DNA of 64,000 bases from CAZGUX01 sp964529305 (GCA_964529305.1 CAZGUX010000277.1:6199-70198); one strand, 5' to 3'. Shown: positions 25,575 through 33,292, counted from the first letter of the stretch. A program made the numbers and translations. Notes: a model not told the origin generated them from the sequence alone.

Positions 25575-25994
25575 ATGTCAACAACTCCACGACGAAAACT
25601 TGGCGGGCATGGCGCTCCCGCTCCAGCAGATACGGTCAAGACGCTCGCAAGGGTCAAAGTCGTCGAGGAAATTGGCAAGGTTGTCCGAACAGCGATTGTT
25701 GTCGGCGGCGCAGTGGCAATAGCTTTCTACACTCGGTTGGGAATCAGCGATCTCGCCGGCAGAACCACGGCGGCGGATATCGGGGTGCGCTTCCTTGGTA
25801 CAATTAGCATTAGCGAAGGGCTGGCCTATGCCATTGCTGTGGTCTGCGTCGGCGTCGCGTACCAGAAAGGTCGAACCAATCAAGGCTTGTCGAAAAGGTT
25901 GGGTCGGCTCTCTCGCCTTGAACAGTCCATTGACCCCAATCGAAGTTCAAGTCATCTTACCGATACAGGTAGTCCGCGCGAGGAGGACAAATGA
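25575..25994 (+). CDS. Small membrane protein of unknown function (first of a coupled pair)
   Basis: 139 residues, not recognised. After a basic N-terminus (about 25 residues) there are two probable transmembrane helices: VVRTAIVVGGAVAIAFYTRL (about residues 36-55) and LAYAIAVVCVGVAYQKG (about 82-98). The tail has a charged helix (SKRLGRLSRLEQSIDPN). It overlaps the next gene by the 4-base ATGA, so the two products are probably made together and may interact. Base composition is visibly lower in G+C than in flanking gyrB and argF, which fits acquisition. The pair lies between an IS1-like remnant and a dispersed repeat. No catalytic motif is seen; a defence or stress role is possible but unsupported. 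Confidence 0.6.
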   Translation: MSTTPRRKLGGHGAPAPADTVKTLARVKVVEEIGKVVRTAIVVGGAVAIAFYTRLGISDLAGRTTAADIGVRFLGTISISEGLAYAIAVVCVGVAYQKGRTNQGLSKRLGRLSRLEQSIDPNRSSSHLTDTGSPREEDK

Positions 25995-26611
25995 CATCTT
26001 TGGATGTAGCGATTAGCGTGCTTCACGTCGGAGTCAATGCCATGATCCTCTGGGTCTCTTGGCATTGGTTGTGGCGAAGGTCTTGTCAGGAGCGACTTCG
26101 CCAAGACTTGTTTGACGTGCGGGATGAGTTGTTTGACTACGCTCGCAGCGGAAAGATCGACTTTTCAGATGACGCCTATGTAATGCTCCGGAGCAGCATT
26201 AACAGCATGATCCGGTTCTCGCATTTGATCAGCGCCACTAGGCTTTTCGTCTTCATCTGCTGTAAGCGTTTTGTGGGCGACGCCCCTCAAAAACATGCTC
26301 AAAAGAAACTCAAAGCTGCATTCGCGGAAGTGGACCCCGGTACCCGCCTTGTCTTGGAAGGGGTGCACGCTAAGATGTACAAGCGGGTCGCGGCCCACGT
26401 CATCCGGGTCTCGCCCCACATAATTCCACTTAGCCCCTTTTTTGTGCTTCTCGATGGGGCGCTCTCAGTGGCCCCAAAGGAGCCCAAGTGCGCAAACCCG
26501 ACTATCGACAAAGCAGCACTCGCGTTGATCGAATCTCAAGCCATCGAAGCATTTAGGGCCGAGGCGTACAAGCGCCGAGCGACCCCAGAGCTCATTTCTG
26601 CCGCGTCCTGA
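25991..26611 (+). CDS. Membrane-anchored protein of unknown function (second of a coupled pair)
   Basis: 206 residues starting inside the stop region of the preceding gene (ATGA overlap). One N-terminal transmembrane helix (SVLHVGVNAMILWVSWHWLW, about residues 9-28) is followed by a cytosolic helical segment LFDVRDELFDYARSGKIDF and AYVMLRSSINSMIRFSHLIS (about 40-80). A second hydrophobic stretch lies near HIIPLSPFFVLLDGALSVA (about 142-160). The pattern 'RDELFDYARSGKIDF..AYVMLR..N.MIRF.H' is, to my memory, a recurrent motif in uncharacterised bacterial membrane proteins, but I cannot name the family. Function unknown; coupling to the small two-helix protein suggests a complex. Confidence 0.6.
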   Translation: MTSLDVAISVLHVGVNAMILWVSWHWLWRRSCQERLRQDLFDVRDELFDYARSGKIDFSDDAYVMLRSSINSMIRFSHLISATRLFVFICCKRFVGDAPQKHAQKKLKAAFAEVDPGTRLVLEGVHAKMYKRVAAHVIRVSPHIIPLSPFFVLLDGALSVAPKEPKCANPTIDKAALALIESQAIEAFRAEAYKRRATPELISAAS

Positions 26612-26763
26612 TCCCCCCCTTGGCGACCGGCGGTGGCAGCCGTTGAGGAAGTCCTGGACGTGAAACTGATCGACCAACACAAAAAACCATTGACAGATCG
26701 CGCGAATGCTGGATGGCCCTACCCAACCCACTGATTCTAAACGCTGAATAAACACTCGGAAGC

Positions 26764-26786
26764 TGCACGCACCCCCGGACACTACC
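26764..26786 (-). repeat. Dispersed 23-base repeat, copy 2
   Basis: Exact inverted copy of 12826-12848. It marks the right edge of the accessory island, 17 bases before the argF promoter. Confidence 0.8.
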
Positions 26787-26802
26787 CCCGGCAAGGGTCC
26801 GG

Positions 26803-26831
26803 TTGACGCACCCGACAGGAATGTGTAATTA
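26803..26831 (+). promoter_or_regulatory. Likely argF promoter
   Basis: TTGACG (26803-26808) is a 5/6 match to the -35 consensus; TGTAAT/TAATTA around 26824-26831 provides an imperfect -10. It overlaps the first ARG box, as expected for a repressed promoter. Confidence 0.5.
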
Positions 26832-26857
26832 TTCACTGTGGTGAATAATCATTCACA
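26822..26857 (+). promoter_or_regulatory. Paired ARG boxes (ArgR operator)
   Basis: Two ARG-like boxes, TGTGTAATTATTCA (26822-26835) and TGAATAATCATTCA (26842-26855), are 20 bases apart centre to centre. The halves ATTATTCAC and GTGAATAAT form a perfect inverted repeat between them. This matches the double operator bound by ArgR hexamers, and argR is encoded 2.8 kb downstream. Confidence 0.8.
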
Positions 26858-26871
26858 GGAGGAGCCGTCCC

Positions 26872-27816
26872 GTGCCTGCCGTTCTCTCCCCTGACCAGAT
26901 TCTGCGGATGAACGCCCCGGATTTCACCTGCGACCTCGACCTGCTGGACGACGAGGTCTACAAGTTGCTCGACCTGACCGCCGAGATGAAGCAGGGACCC
27001 ACCCGCTATGCCCAGGCCCTGACCGGCAAATCCGCCGCGCTGCTGTTCGAGAAGCCCTCCCTCCGCACCAAGCTCACCTTTGAACTGGCGATGAAACAAC
27101 TGGGCGGCGACACCGTGTCGAGCGACGGCATCATCGGGTCCCGCGAGCCGCTGAAAGACGTGGCGCGCAATCTCGACCGCTGGGTGAACGGCATCGTGGC
27201 CCGGACGTTTTCGCAGACGACGGTCGACGACCTGGCCCGCTGGTCGTCGGTGCCGGTGATCAACGCTCTCACGGACCGGTATCACCCCTGCCAGGCTCTG
27301 GCCGATGTCTTTACCATGACGGAACAGTTCGGAGAGGTCCGGGGCCGGAACCTGGCTTACGTGGGCGACGGCAACAATGTGGCGCACTCGCTGATGTTGA
27401 CCGCGTCGCGGCTGGGGATGAACGTCAGCGTGGCGACGCCGAAGGGATATTCGCCGGATCCGGACATCACCTCGCGGGCGATGAGCGCGGCCGCGGTGGC
27501 CGGCGGCCGCCTGGTGGTCACTCATGACGCGGCGGCTGCGGTTCGCGGCGCGGATGTGGTCTACACCGATGTGTGGGCCAGCATGGGGCAGGAGGCCGAA
27601 GCCGAAACACGCCGTCATCATTTCCAGCCCTACCAGATCAACGAGAGCCTGTTCGCGCTCGCCAGGCCGGACGCGATCTTTCTTCATTGCCTACCCGCCA
27701 AGCGAGGCGAGGAGGTGACGGACGCCGTGATCGAGTCGCCGAATTCCCGCGTGTTCGACCAGGCGGAGAACCGGCTGCACACGCAAAAGGCGCTGTTGCT
27801 GATGCTGCTCGGCTAA
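26872..27816 (+). CDS. argF: Ornithine carbamoyltransferase
   Basis: 314 residues from a GTG start, chosen because GGAGGAG lies 7 bases upstream; an internal ATG at 26908 would lack such a site. Carbamoyl-phosphate motif SLRTK (residues 63-67, the STRTR equivalent), the HPCQ motif in RYHPCQALAD, the ornithine-binding loop region 'YTDVWASMGQEAEAE' and the catalytic HCLPAKRGEEV near the C-terminus are all present. The HCLP motif distinguishes it from aspartate carbamoyltransferase. It makes citrulline from ornithine and carbamoyl phosphate in arginine synthesis. The two ARG boxes just upstream imply repression by ArgR when arginine is plentiful. argH follows on the same strand after a repeat-bearing gap. 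Confidence 0.95.
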   Translation: MPAVLSPDQILRMNAPDFTCDLDLLDDEVYKLLDLTAEMKQGPTRYAQALTGKSAALLFEKPSLRTKLTFELAMKQLGGDTVSSDGIIGSREPLKDVARNLDRWVNGIVARTFSQTTVDDLARWSSVPVINALTDRYHPCQALADVFTMTEQFGEVRGRNLAYVGDGNNVAHSLMLTASRLGMNVSVATPKGYSPDPDITSRAMSAAAVAGGRLVVTHDAAAAVRGADVVYTDVWASMGQEAEAETRRHHFQPYQINESLFALARPDAIFLHCLPAKRGEEVTDAVIESPNSRVFDQAENRLHTQKALLLMLLG

Positions 27817-27867
27817 CGCCACATTGCGTGCCGCGATCACAGATGCGAGCCGCGTCGGTAGTGGGCT

Positions 27868-27967
27868 GTGAAAAAACGGGACAGCCACCCCGTTTCCCGA
27901 GCAAGGCTTTTGAGGAGAACCAACGATTTGTGGCCGGGAAACGGGGCGACCGTCCCCCAATTTTTTT
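27868..27967. repeat. Paired inverted REP element (REPIN-like) between argF and argH
   Basis: Arm 1 (27868-27899) and arm 2 (27935-27967) are imperfect inverted copies about 32 bases long, separated by about 35 bases. Each has a CCCCGTTTCCCG or CGGGAAACGGGG core and an A- or T-rich outer end. The layout is that of a REPIN or a miniature inverted-repeat element. The argF-argH gap (27817-28005) holds nothing else. Confidence 0.7.
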
Positions 27968-28005
27968 ATGACCGATCTCCAACTACCACCCGGAGCCTCG
28001 CCACG

Positions 28006-29400
28006 ATGAAACTCTGGGGCGGCCGATTTGAAACCGGACCCTCCGAGGTCTTCGAGCGCTTTTCCGGCTCTCTTCACTTTGATGGGCGTCTGCTGGACGT
28101 CGATGTCCGGGGCTCGCAGGCGTTCGCTCGCGCCCTGGAACGCGTCGGCATTCTGACGTCGGAAGAACGCGCGGCCATCGTCTCCACCCTGGAATCGATC
28201 CGGATGGACGCGGCGGCCGATCCGAAGTTCCTGGCCGGCGCCGGGGACGAAGACGTCCATACCGTGGTGATCCGCCTGCTGAAAGAGCGCGCGGGCGCCG
28301 TAGCCGATAAGATCCATACGGGCCGCAGCCGCAACGAGCAGGTCTCGCTCGACGTGCGACTGTGGCTGCGCGAAGAATGCGATCGGGTCCGCGAGCGGCT
28401 GGCCGCTTTCCTGGGATCGCTCCTCGACCTGGCCGGCCGGTATCCGGACGCCGTCATTCCCGGCTACACGCATCTCCGCCGGGCGCAGGCGGTGCTTTGG
28501 CCGCACTATCTGCTGGCGTTTTTCGAGATGTTCGCCCGTGACTGGGAGCGCTTCGGCGACGCCCGGCGGCGCATTAACGTCCTTCCGCTGGGTTCCGGCG
28601 CGCTGGCCGGCAGCGGCTTCCCCTTCGACCGCCAGGCGATCGCGCGCGACCTGGGTTTCGACGCGATCACCTCCAACAGCATGGATGTCTCGGCCGACCG
28701 CGACTTCGCCCTCGATTTTCTGTACGCCGCGTCGGTCACGATGCTGCACCTGAGCCGTCTCGCCGAGGACTGGATCCTCTATTCGAGCGAGGAGTTCGGC
28801 TGGATGGAACTGGGCGACGGCGTGACGAGCGGTTCGAGCCTGATGCCGCAGAAGAAGAACCCCGATTCGCTGGAACTTATCCGCGGAAAATCCGGCCGGG
28901 TGATCGGTGATCTGACCTCCCTGCTGGTGACGGTCAAGGGACTGCCCACGACGTACAATCGGGATCTGCAGGAAGGTTGGGAGCCCTTGTTCGACTCAGC
29001 CGACCAGGTGAGCGGCTCGCTCGAGATGGCGCGCGTCGTGGCGGACTCGGTCGCGTTGCGCCCCAGCGTCCCGCTCGGCGCCGCCGAAGAGAGTTGGGTG
29101 GTGGCCACCGACCTGGCCGAAGCGCTGTCCCGCGCGGGGACTCCGTTTCATCGGGCGCACCAACTGGTGGGCGCGCTGGTGCTGGAGAGTCTGAAGCAGG
29201 GGAAGAAACCCGGGGACTGGACGGATCCGGAACTGGCCGCATTCGCACCCGAGTTCGCGGCGGGATCGTTTGTCCGGTTCATGCACCCGCAAGAGGGCAT
29301 GAAGTCGCGCGAAATTCCCGGAGGTACGGGTCCGGAGCACGTGGCGAAGGCCCTGGACCGGGCGCGGGAGCGCCTGAAGCAGATGTCCGAGGGGCTCTAG
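28006..29400 (+). CDS. argH: Argininosuccinate lyase
   Basis: The ATG at 28006 gives the canonical N-terminus MKLWGGRFETGPSEVFERF and 464 residues (family about 460); the earlier in-frame ATG at 27868 lies in the repeat element and is rejected. The fumarase/aspartase signature GSSLMPQKKNPD is at about residues 274-285, and the substrate-binding TGRSRNEQVSLDVRLW and 'PGYTHLRRAQ' blocks are intact. It splits argininosuccinate to arginine and fumarate, the last step of arginine synthesis. argG is not in the window. The gene probably shares regulation with argF, although the repeat between them may separate or attenuate transcripts. Confidence 0.95.
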   Translation: MKLWGGRFETGPSEVFERFSGSLHFDGRLLDVDVRGSQAFARALERVGILTSEERAAIVSTLESIRMDAAADPKFLAGAGDEDVHTVVIRLLKERAGAVADKIHTGRSRNEQVSLDVRLWLREECDRVRERLAAFLGSLLDLAGRYPDAVIPGYTHLRRAQAVLWPHYLLAFFEMFARDWERFGDARRRINVLPLGSGALAGSGFPFDRQAIARDLGFDAITSNSMDVSADRDFALDFLYAASVTMLHLSRLAEDWILYSSEEFGWMELGDGVTSGSSLMPQKKNPDSLELIRGKSGRVIGDLTSLLVTVKGLPTTYNRDLQEGWEPLFDSADQVSGSLEMARVVADSVALRPSVPLGAAEESWVVATDLAEALSRAGTPFHRAHQLVGALVLESLKQGKKPGDWTDPELAAFAPEFAAGSFVRFMHPQEGMKSREIPGGTGPEHVAKALDRARERLKQMSEGL

Positions 29401-29626
29401 TGATGAGACCTGTTCGGTTCTGCAGTGCCCTTGATCGGAACGATCGGAGCCGCCACCGTAAGGGAGCAGGGGCCGCTTCCTTGAAGAACCGCTCCTGGGC
29501 CTCGCGCACTCTGGCGCGAGCGAAGGGACCCCCTCGCTTACGCTCGGGGCTGCGACAATCAAGGCTGGGCCGCCACCGCTCGCTCACGCTCGCGGCTCAG
29601 TTGGGCCACGCGGCACGGATGGGCCT
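29401..29626. repeat. argH-argR gap with hairpins and two REP-like units
   Basis: A perfect stem CTCGCGC/GCGCGAG (29501-29520) is followed by two related units with the core CTCGCTYACGCTCG (29529-29551 and 29576-29598). No gene is supported. The units may be dispersed repeats and could also slow or end transcription after argH. Confidence 0.55.
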
Positions 29627-30061
29627 ATGAGCAAGAGCTACCGGCACGGCCAGATCGTCAAGCTCATCCGCTCCCAGCAGATCATGACGCAGGACGAACT
29701 GGCCAAAGCGCTCAAGAAGACCGGCATCGCCGCGACGCAGGTGACTCTCTCTCGCGACATTCGCGAACTGCGCCTCGTCAAGACGCACGAGGGATATCGC
29801 GAACTCGATGCCAGCGAAGCCGGGCCCTCGTTCGAGACGCTGGCGACCGAGTTCCTCATCGACGTGCGCCTGGCGCAGAACCTGGTGGTGCTGAAGACGG
29901 CCCCCGGCCACGCCAATTCCGTCGCGGTCGCCCTCGATAACCAGGAGTGGCAGGAAGTGGTCGGGACGATCGCGGGAGACGACACCATCCTCGTCATCTC
30001 GCCCGACAATCGAACCGCGGAAGCCCTACAGAAGCGGTTTATCGAGCTTCTGAAAGTCTGA
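29627..30061 (+). CDS. argR: Arginine repressor ArgR
   Basis: 144 residues (family about 150). The N-terminal winged helix (HGQIVKLIRSQQIMTQDELA, ATQVTLSRDIRELRLVK) contains the SRDIRELxLxK recognition segment. The C-terminal hexamerisation and arginine-binding domain has APGHANSVAVALD and VVGTIAGDDTILVI, with the GDDT acidic pair that binds arginine. It represses arginine synthesis genes when arginine is bound; the double ARG box before argF is its probable target. The 3' end overlaps the convergent thioredoxin-like gene by 23 bases. Confidence 0.95.
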   Translation: MSKSYRHGQIVKLIRSQQIMTQDELAKALKKTGIAATQVTLSRDIRELRLVKTHEGYRELDASEAGPSFETLATEFLIDVRLAQNLVVLKTAPGHANSVAVALDNQEWQEVVGTIAGDDTILVISPDNRTAEALQKRFIELLKV

Positions 30062-31001
30062 CGCCCGATTCCACCAGCGCCTTCACACGCGGCGCCAGTT
30101 CCTCGTAGGCCATTTTCCCGGGATGGTACAGGCGCACGATGCCCTGGCGGTCGATCAGGACAAGGGTCGGCGTGGTGCTGGCGCCGTAGTTCCTGAAGGT
30201 CTCCTCGTCCACCGGTACCGACATCCCGCGAATCTCCGAGTAGAACTTCTTCCGGGTCTCCTCGATGTAGGCCATCTCGGCTTCAGGCGAGACCCCCTCG
30301 CCGCGCGCGGCGTATCCGTAGCGCTGCGTCGCCCCGACGATCTTCAGACCTTTGCCTCCGAATTCGGACTCGAGCCTTGCCAGGACCGGCGCCTGATACT
30401 TGCAGTCGCCGCACCAGTGCGCCCATAGGAAGAGAATCACCGGCGAGCCCTTCAAGGCGCTTAGAGACTTCGGCGGAACCGGGCCAACGTGCCGCCCGGT
30501 GGCGATGGCCGGCGCGGCCTGACCGTCCAGGGTGAGCAGGTGGATGTTCTTCTGGATCCGGGTCCGGATCGACGTCTCGCGGTAGCGGGACAGTTCCTGC
30601 CGGAGGAACGCCACCCCCTCGCTGCGCTGGCCGCGTTCGCCAAGAACCTGCGCCTGCACCTCCATCGAGGCCCCGAACGCCAGCGGCAGGTCCTTCTCGT
30701 CATCCATTCGGCGCGTCTTCAGCGCCGCCAGGCAGAGCTTTCGCGTTTCCGCCGCGTAGCGGTCGGCCGCGTCGAGTTGCCGGTTGGCCAGCGCACCCCG
30801 GCCGAGCCAGGACAGGGCCAGGATCATCTCGGGCGTCGTGCCGTTCGTTTTCCGGTACTGCTCGATGAGCTTTTCGCCGCCGGCGAAATCGCGCGAGGCG
30901 ATCGCCTGGCGAACGTCGGCAACCAGACCGGCGTACAGGGTAGCGCCGGCCAGTAATCCTACGAGAGCCGTGGCTCGAATGGCGGACATATCGAACAGCA
31001 T
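30039..31001 (-). CDS. Exported thioredoxin-like (TlpA/redoxin) protein
   Basis: 320 residues with an N-terminal signal (SAIRATALVGLLAGATLYAG), a helical TPR-like region (about 30-160), and a C-terminal thioredoxin fold: SPVILFLWAHWCGDCKYQAP contains the WCxxC active site as WCGDC (about residue 195), followed by 'TPTLVLIDRQGIVRLYHPG' with the conserved cis-Pro. Likely a periplasmic disulfide reductase or thiol oxidant, often linked to cytochrome maturation; partner unknown. The start ATG at 31001 lies 1 base after the SDR stop (TGATATG), so translation is coupled. It is the last gene of a five-gene reverse-strand unit and overlaps argR tail to tail. Confidence 0.82.
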   Translation of the reverse strand: MLFDMSAIRATALVGLLAGATLYAGLVADVRQAIASRDFAGGEKLIEQYRKTNGTTPEMILALSWLGRGALANRQLDAADRYAAETRKLCLAALKTRRMDDEKDLPLAFGASMEVQAQVLGERGQRSEGVAFLRQELSRYRETSIRTRIQKNIHLLTLDGQAAPAIATGRHVGPVPPKSLSALKGSPVILFLWAHWCGDCKYQAPVLARLESEFGGKGLKIVGATQRYGYAARGEGVSPEAEMAYIEETRKKFYSEIRGMSVPVDEETFRNYGASTTPTLVLIDRQGIVRLYHPGKMAYEELAPRVKALVESGVRLSEAR

Positions 31002-31002
31002 A

Positions 31003-31752
31003 TCAGGCGAGCAGCATGCCGCCGTCCACCGTGATCACCGTCCCGGTGATGTACGACCCGCCGCCGGAGGCAAGCAGGACGGCGGCCTCGGCCACCTCCT
31101 CCGGCTGGCCCAGGTGCCGGACCGGCTGCCGTTCAATCGAAAACTCCTGCCGCTCCGGATTCTTCCAGAAGTACTCGCTGAGCTGCGTCTGGATCAGGCC
31201 GGGGGCGATCGCATTCACCCGCACGCCGCTGGGGCCGAGTTCCAGCGCGTACGAACGGGTCATCATGATCAAGGCCGCTTTGGTCATGCTGTACAGCAGG
31301 CTCTCGAACTGCGGGCGGATTCCCGATACGGACGAGATGTTGATGATCGAGCCTGAACCACGCTGCCACATCAACGGCGCCACCCGTTGCGTGAGCCGGA
31401 AAACGCTCTTCAGATTCACCTCCACCATCTTGTCGAATTGCGCGTCGGTGAAGCTCAGGCACGGGCCCTGCGCGATGTTGGTGGCGGCGTTGTTCACCAG
31501 GACATCGATCCGTCCAAACCGCGCGGAGACCTCGCTCACCAGGCGGTCGATGTCCTCGGCTCGTCCCACATGACAGGCCAGGGGCACGGCCCGCTCGCCG
31601 AGTTCCGCCGCGACGGCGTCGAGCGACTCCTGCTTCCGGCTGGCCAGGATGACCGTCGCTCCCTCGCGGACAAACGCCGCGGCGATGGCCTTGCCGATGC
31701 CACGGCTGGCGCCGGTCACGATCGCGACGCGGTCCTCGAGCCGCCCGCTCAC
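31003..31752 (-). CDS. Short-chain dehydrogenase/reductase (SDR)
   Basis: 249 residues from a GTG start that overlaps the upstream stop (GTGA). Classical SDR features are intact: TGASRGIGKA (cofactor loop, residues 13-22), NNAA (about 87-90), the catalytic Ser in INISSVSG, YSMTK (Tyr/Lys pair, about 155-159) and a C-terminal 'YITGTVITVDGGMLL'. The R after the glycine motif (ASRKQESL) suggests NADP preference. The substrate is not set by sequence; the neighbouring sugar isomerase/epimerase-like gene suggests a carbohydrate or polyol. Confidence 0.92.
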   Translation of the reverse strand: MSGRLEDRVAIVTGASRGIGKAIAAAFVREGATVILASRKQESLDAVAAELGERAVPLACHVGRAEDIDRLVSEVSARFGRIDVLVNNAATNIAQGPCLSFTDAQFDKMVEVNLKSVFRLTQRVAPLMWQRGSGSIINISSVSGIRPQFESLLYSMTKAALIMMTRSYALELGPSGVRVNAIAPGLIQTQLSEYFWKNPERQEFSIERQPVRHLGQPEEVAEAAVLLASGGGSYITGTVITVDGGMLLA

Positions 31753-32782
31753 ACTCCCAGCACCTCGTGCGCGTATCGAATGCTGGCTTCCAGATCCTCG
31801 AGTTCGCGTTGCGCGGCTTGTTCCTTCGGCGCCGGAGGCGGGCCCGGATTCGGCTTCCCTTGTTCGGCCAACGCCAGGAACCGCAGAAACTCGCCGGCCC
31901 GGACGTTGCGGTAGCCGTCCCAGAACTTAGGGTCGAACACGGCAAAGTAGCGTGGGCCGGTGACGATGATCTCGAGCGAAAACGGCCGGCCGGGCACAGT
32001 TCCTGAAAGCGGCGCGTGTAGCGTTCGATGCCGATGTTGCCTTCGCCCATCCGCGTCCAGCGCACGCCGATTTTGTCGCCTTCGCGCCACACGGCCGAAT
32101 CGCGGACATGGCTGGTGAGCGCGTACGGGGCCAGCGTCTCCAGCGTGAGCAGCGGGTCCTCGAGCGTCCATACCGGGTTGCCGGAGTCGAGGCAGACTCC
32201 CACGAAATCCTTGCCGGCGCCCTCCACCAGCATCTTGAGTTCGCGCGCCTGCATGTCGCCGGCGTGATTCTCGATGGCGATCTTGATGCCGGCGTCCGTC
32301 GCCCGCGTCCGCACATTGCGCAGCACCCTGACCGCGTTCTCGATGTGCCCTTCGATGTGCAGCGGCCCGGTGCGGTCCTGCATGCTGCCGAGGAAGGCCC
32401 GTACGATCGGCGATCCGACGTGAATCGCCGACTGGATCATACGGGTCAACTGTTCCTCCGCCGTTCCCTGCGAGGCGTCGAACGATTTGGAACTGGGGCA
32501 GATAGACCGCATACCCAACTCCACTTGCACGCCCAACCCTTCCGCGTGGGCCCTGACCTTTCGCAGATGCGCTACTTCCAGTCCGCCGATGAACCGGATC
32601 TCGGAGAAGTGTACGACTTTTGCTTTGTGATTCGCCGCGTAGTCCAGGTGTTGGAACGGCGTCCACCCCTGCGAGCGGATGCTGAACAGATCGATTCCGA
32701 AGCGGACCTGGGATTGCGCGGAAGACGGAGCGGCGGCCATGGCTGCGGTGGCGAGGAACGCTCTACGGTGCATTCCTCTCAT
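31749..32782 (-). pseudogene. Tat-exported sugar phosphate isomerase/epimerase-like protein, frameshifted
   Basis: The N-terminal part reads in one frame (MHRRAFLATAAMAAA Tat-like signal, then 'VRFGIDLFSIRSQGWTPFQ', 'KIAIENHAGDMQARELKMLV', 'VGVCLDSGNPVWTLEDP', typical of AP-endonuclease-2/xylose-isomerase-like TIM barrels) down to ELCPAG near 31995. The frame then shifts, and the C-terminal part continues in another frame (RPFSLEIIVTGPRYFAVFDP ... RYAHEVLGV, ending 31749). Adding one C to the CCC run near 31990-31996 restores a single frame of about 344 codons. This is either a real one-base deletion or a sequencing error. The starts at 32782 and 32773 are both plausible. Expected role of an intact protein: sugar isomerisation or epimerisation, probably inositol- or xylose-like. 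It overlaps the SDR start by 4 bases. Confidence 0.75.
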
Positions 32783-33005
32783 TATGCGCCGGGGAGACGA
32801 TGTCCTCGGCGTCGGCGGGACTGTTCTTCGCCGCCCGGTAGACCAGCGCTCCCAGGATGGCGAGCGGAGGAATCATCAGCACGAAGATCCCGAAGTTCAG
32901 TGCCTGCTGCTGATGGGCAGTCAATGCGGCTGAGGTCCGGAAGCACATCGAACACTGGCCGAAGGCGGCAGCCGGAAGAAGGATGATCGGAAGCAGGCGC
33001 CTCAC
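32763..33005 (-). CDS. Small membrane protein with CxxC motif
   Basis: 80 residues from a GTG that overlaps the stop of the oxidase subunit IV-like gene (GTGA). The first 17 residues look like a signal or anchor (VRRLLPIILLPAAAFGQ), followed at once by CSMCF and then a transmembrane helix FGIFVLMIPPLAILGALVY (about residues 41-59) and a charged tail. The gene is shorter than most and sits between oxidase subunit IV and the isomerase gene. Its CxxC after the signal would face the periplasm and could bind copper, haem or form a disulfide; this is inference. Small CxxC membrane proteins do occur near haem-copper oxidase genes. Confidence 0.65.
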   Translation of the reverse strand: MRRLLPIILLPAAAFGQCSMCFRTSAALTAHQQQALNFGIFVLMIPPLAILGALVYRAAKNSPADAEDIVSPAHNERNAP

Positions 33006-33292
33006 CACGAACGCAACTCCAGCATGCGCGCGGCGTCCGGAAACAGGCCCAGCAGCGCCAGGATCATCGCGATCAACGCCGGGAACAGGGCAAACGTCAG
33101 GCTCAGCCGCTCGAATCTCAGGTGCATGAAGTAGGCGATGATCAGGACGGCCTTGACCAACGATAGTCCGAGCAGGGCCGCCAGCATGATTCCCGGCCGC
33201 AACTGTTCGTACGCCAGCAGCACTTCCAGCGCGGTCAGGCCAATCAACGCGCCCCACACGGTGTTGTACGTTCGTGGCTCAACGCTCTGCAT
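33002..33292 (-). CDS. Cytochrome c oxidase subunit IV-like protein
   Basis: The ATG at 33292 follows AGAGGGG on the reverse strand and gives 96 residues (MQSVEPRTYNTVWGALIGLT). Three transmembrane helices are predicted: VWGALIGLTALEVLLAYEQL, IMLAALLGLSLVKAVLIIAY and LTFALFPALIAMILALLGLF. The loop motif KAVLIIAYFMHLRFE is the typical 'K.xLIxxyFMHLxxE' of prokaryotic oxidase subunit IV. The catalytic subunits I-III are not in the window, so the gene is an orphan here unless they lie elsewhere. It heads a reverse-strand unit with tightly overlapping genes down to 30039. Confidence 0.85.
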   Translation of the reverse strand: MQSVEPRTYNTVWGALIGLTALEVLLAYEQLRPGIMLAALLGLSLVKAVLIIAYFMHLRFERLSLTFALFPALIAMILALLGLFPDAARMLELRSW

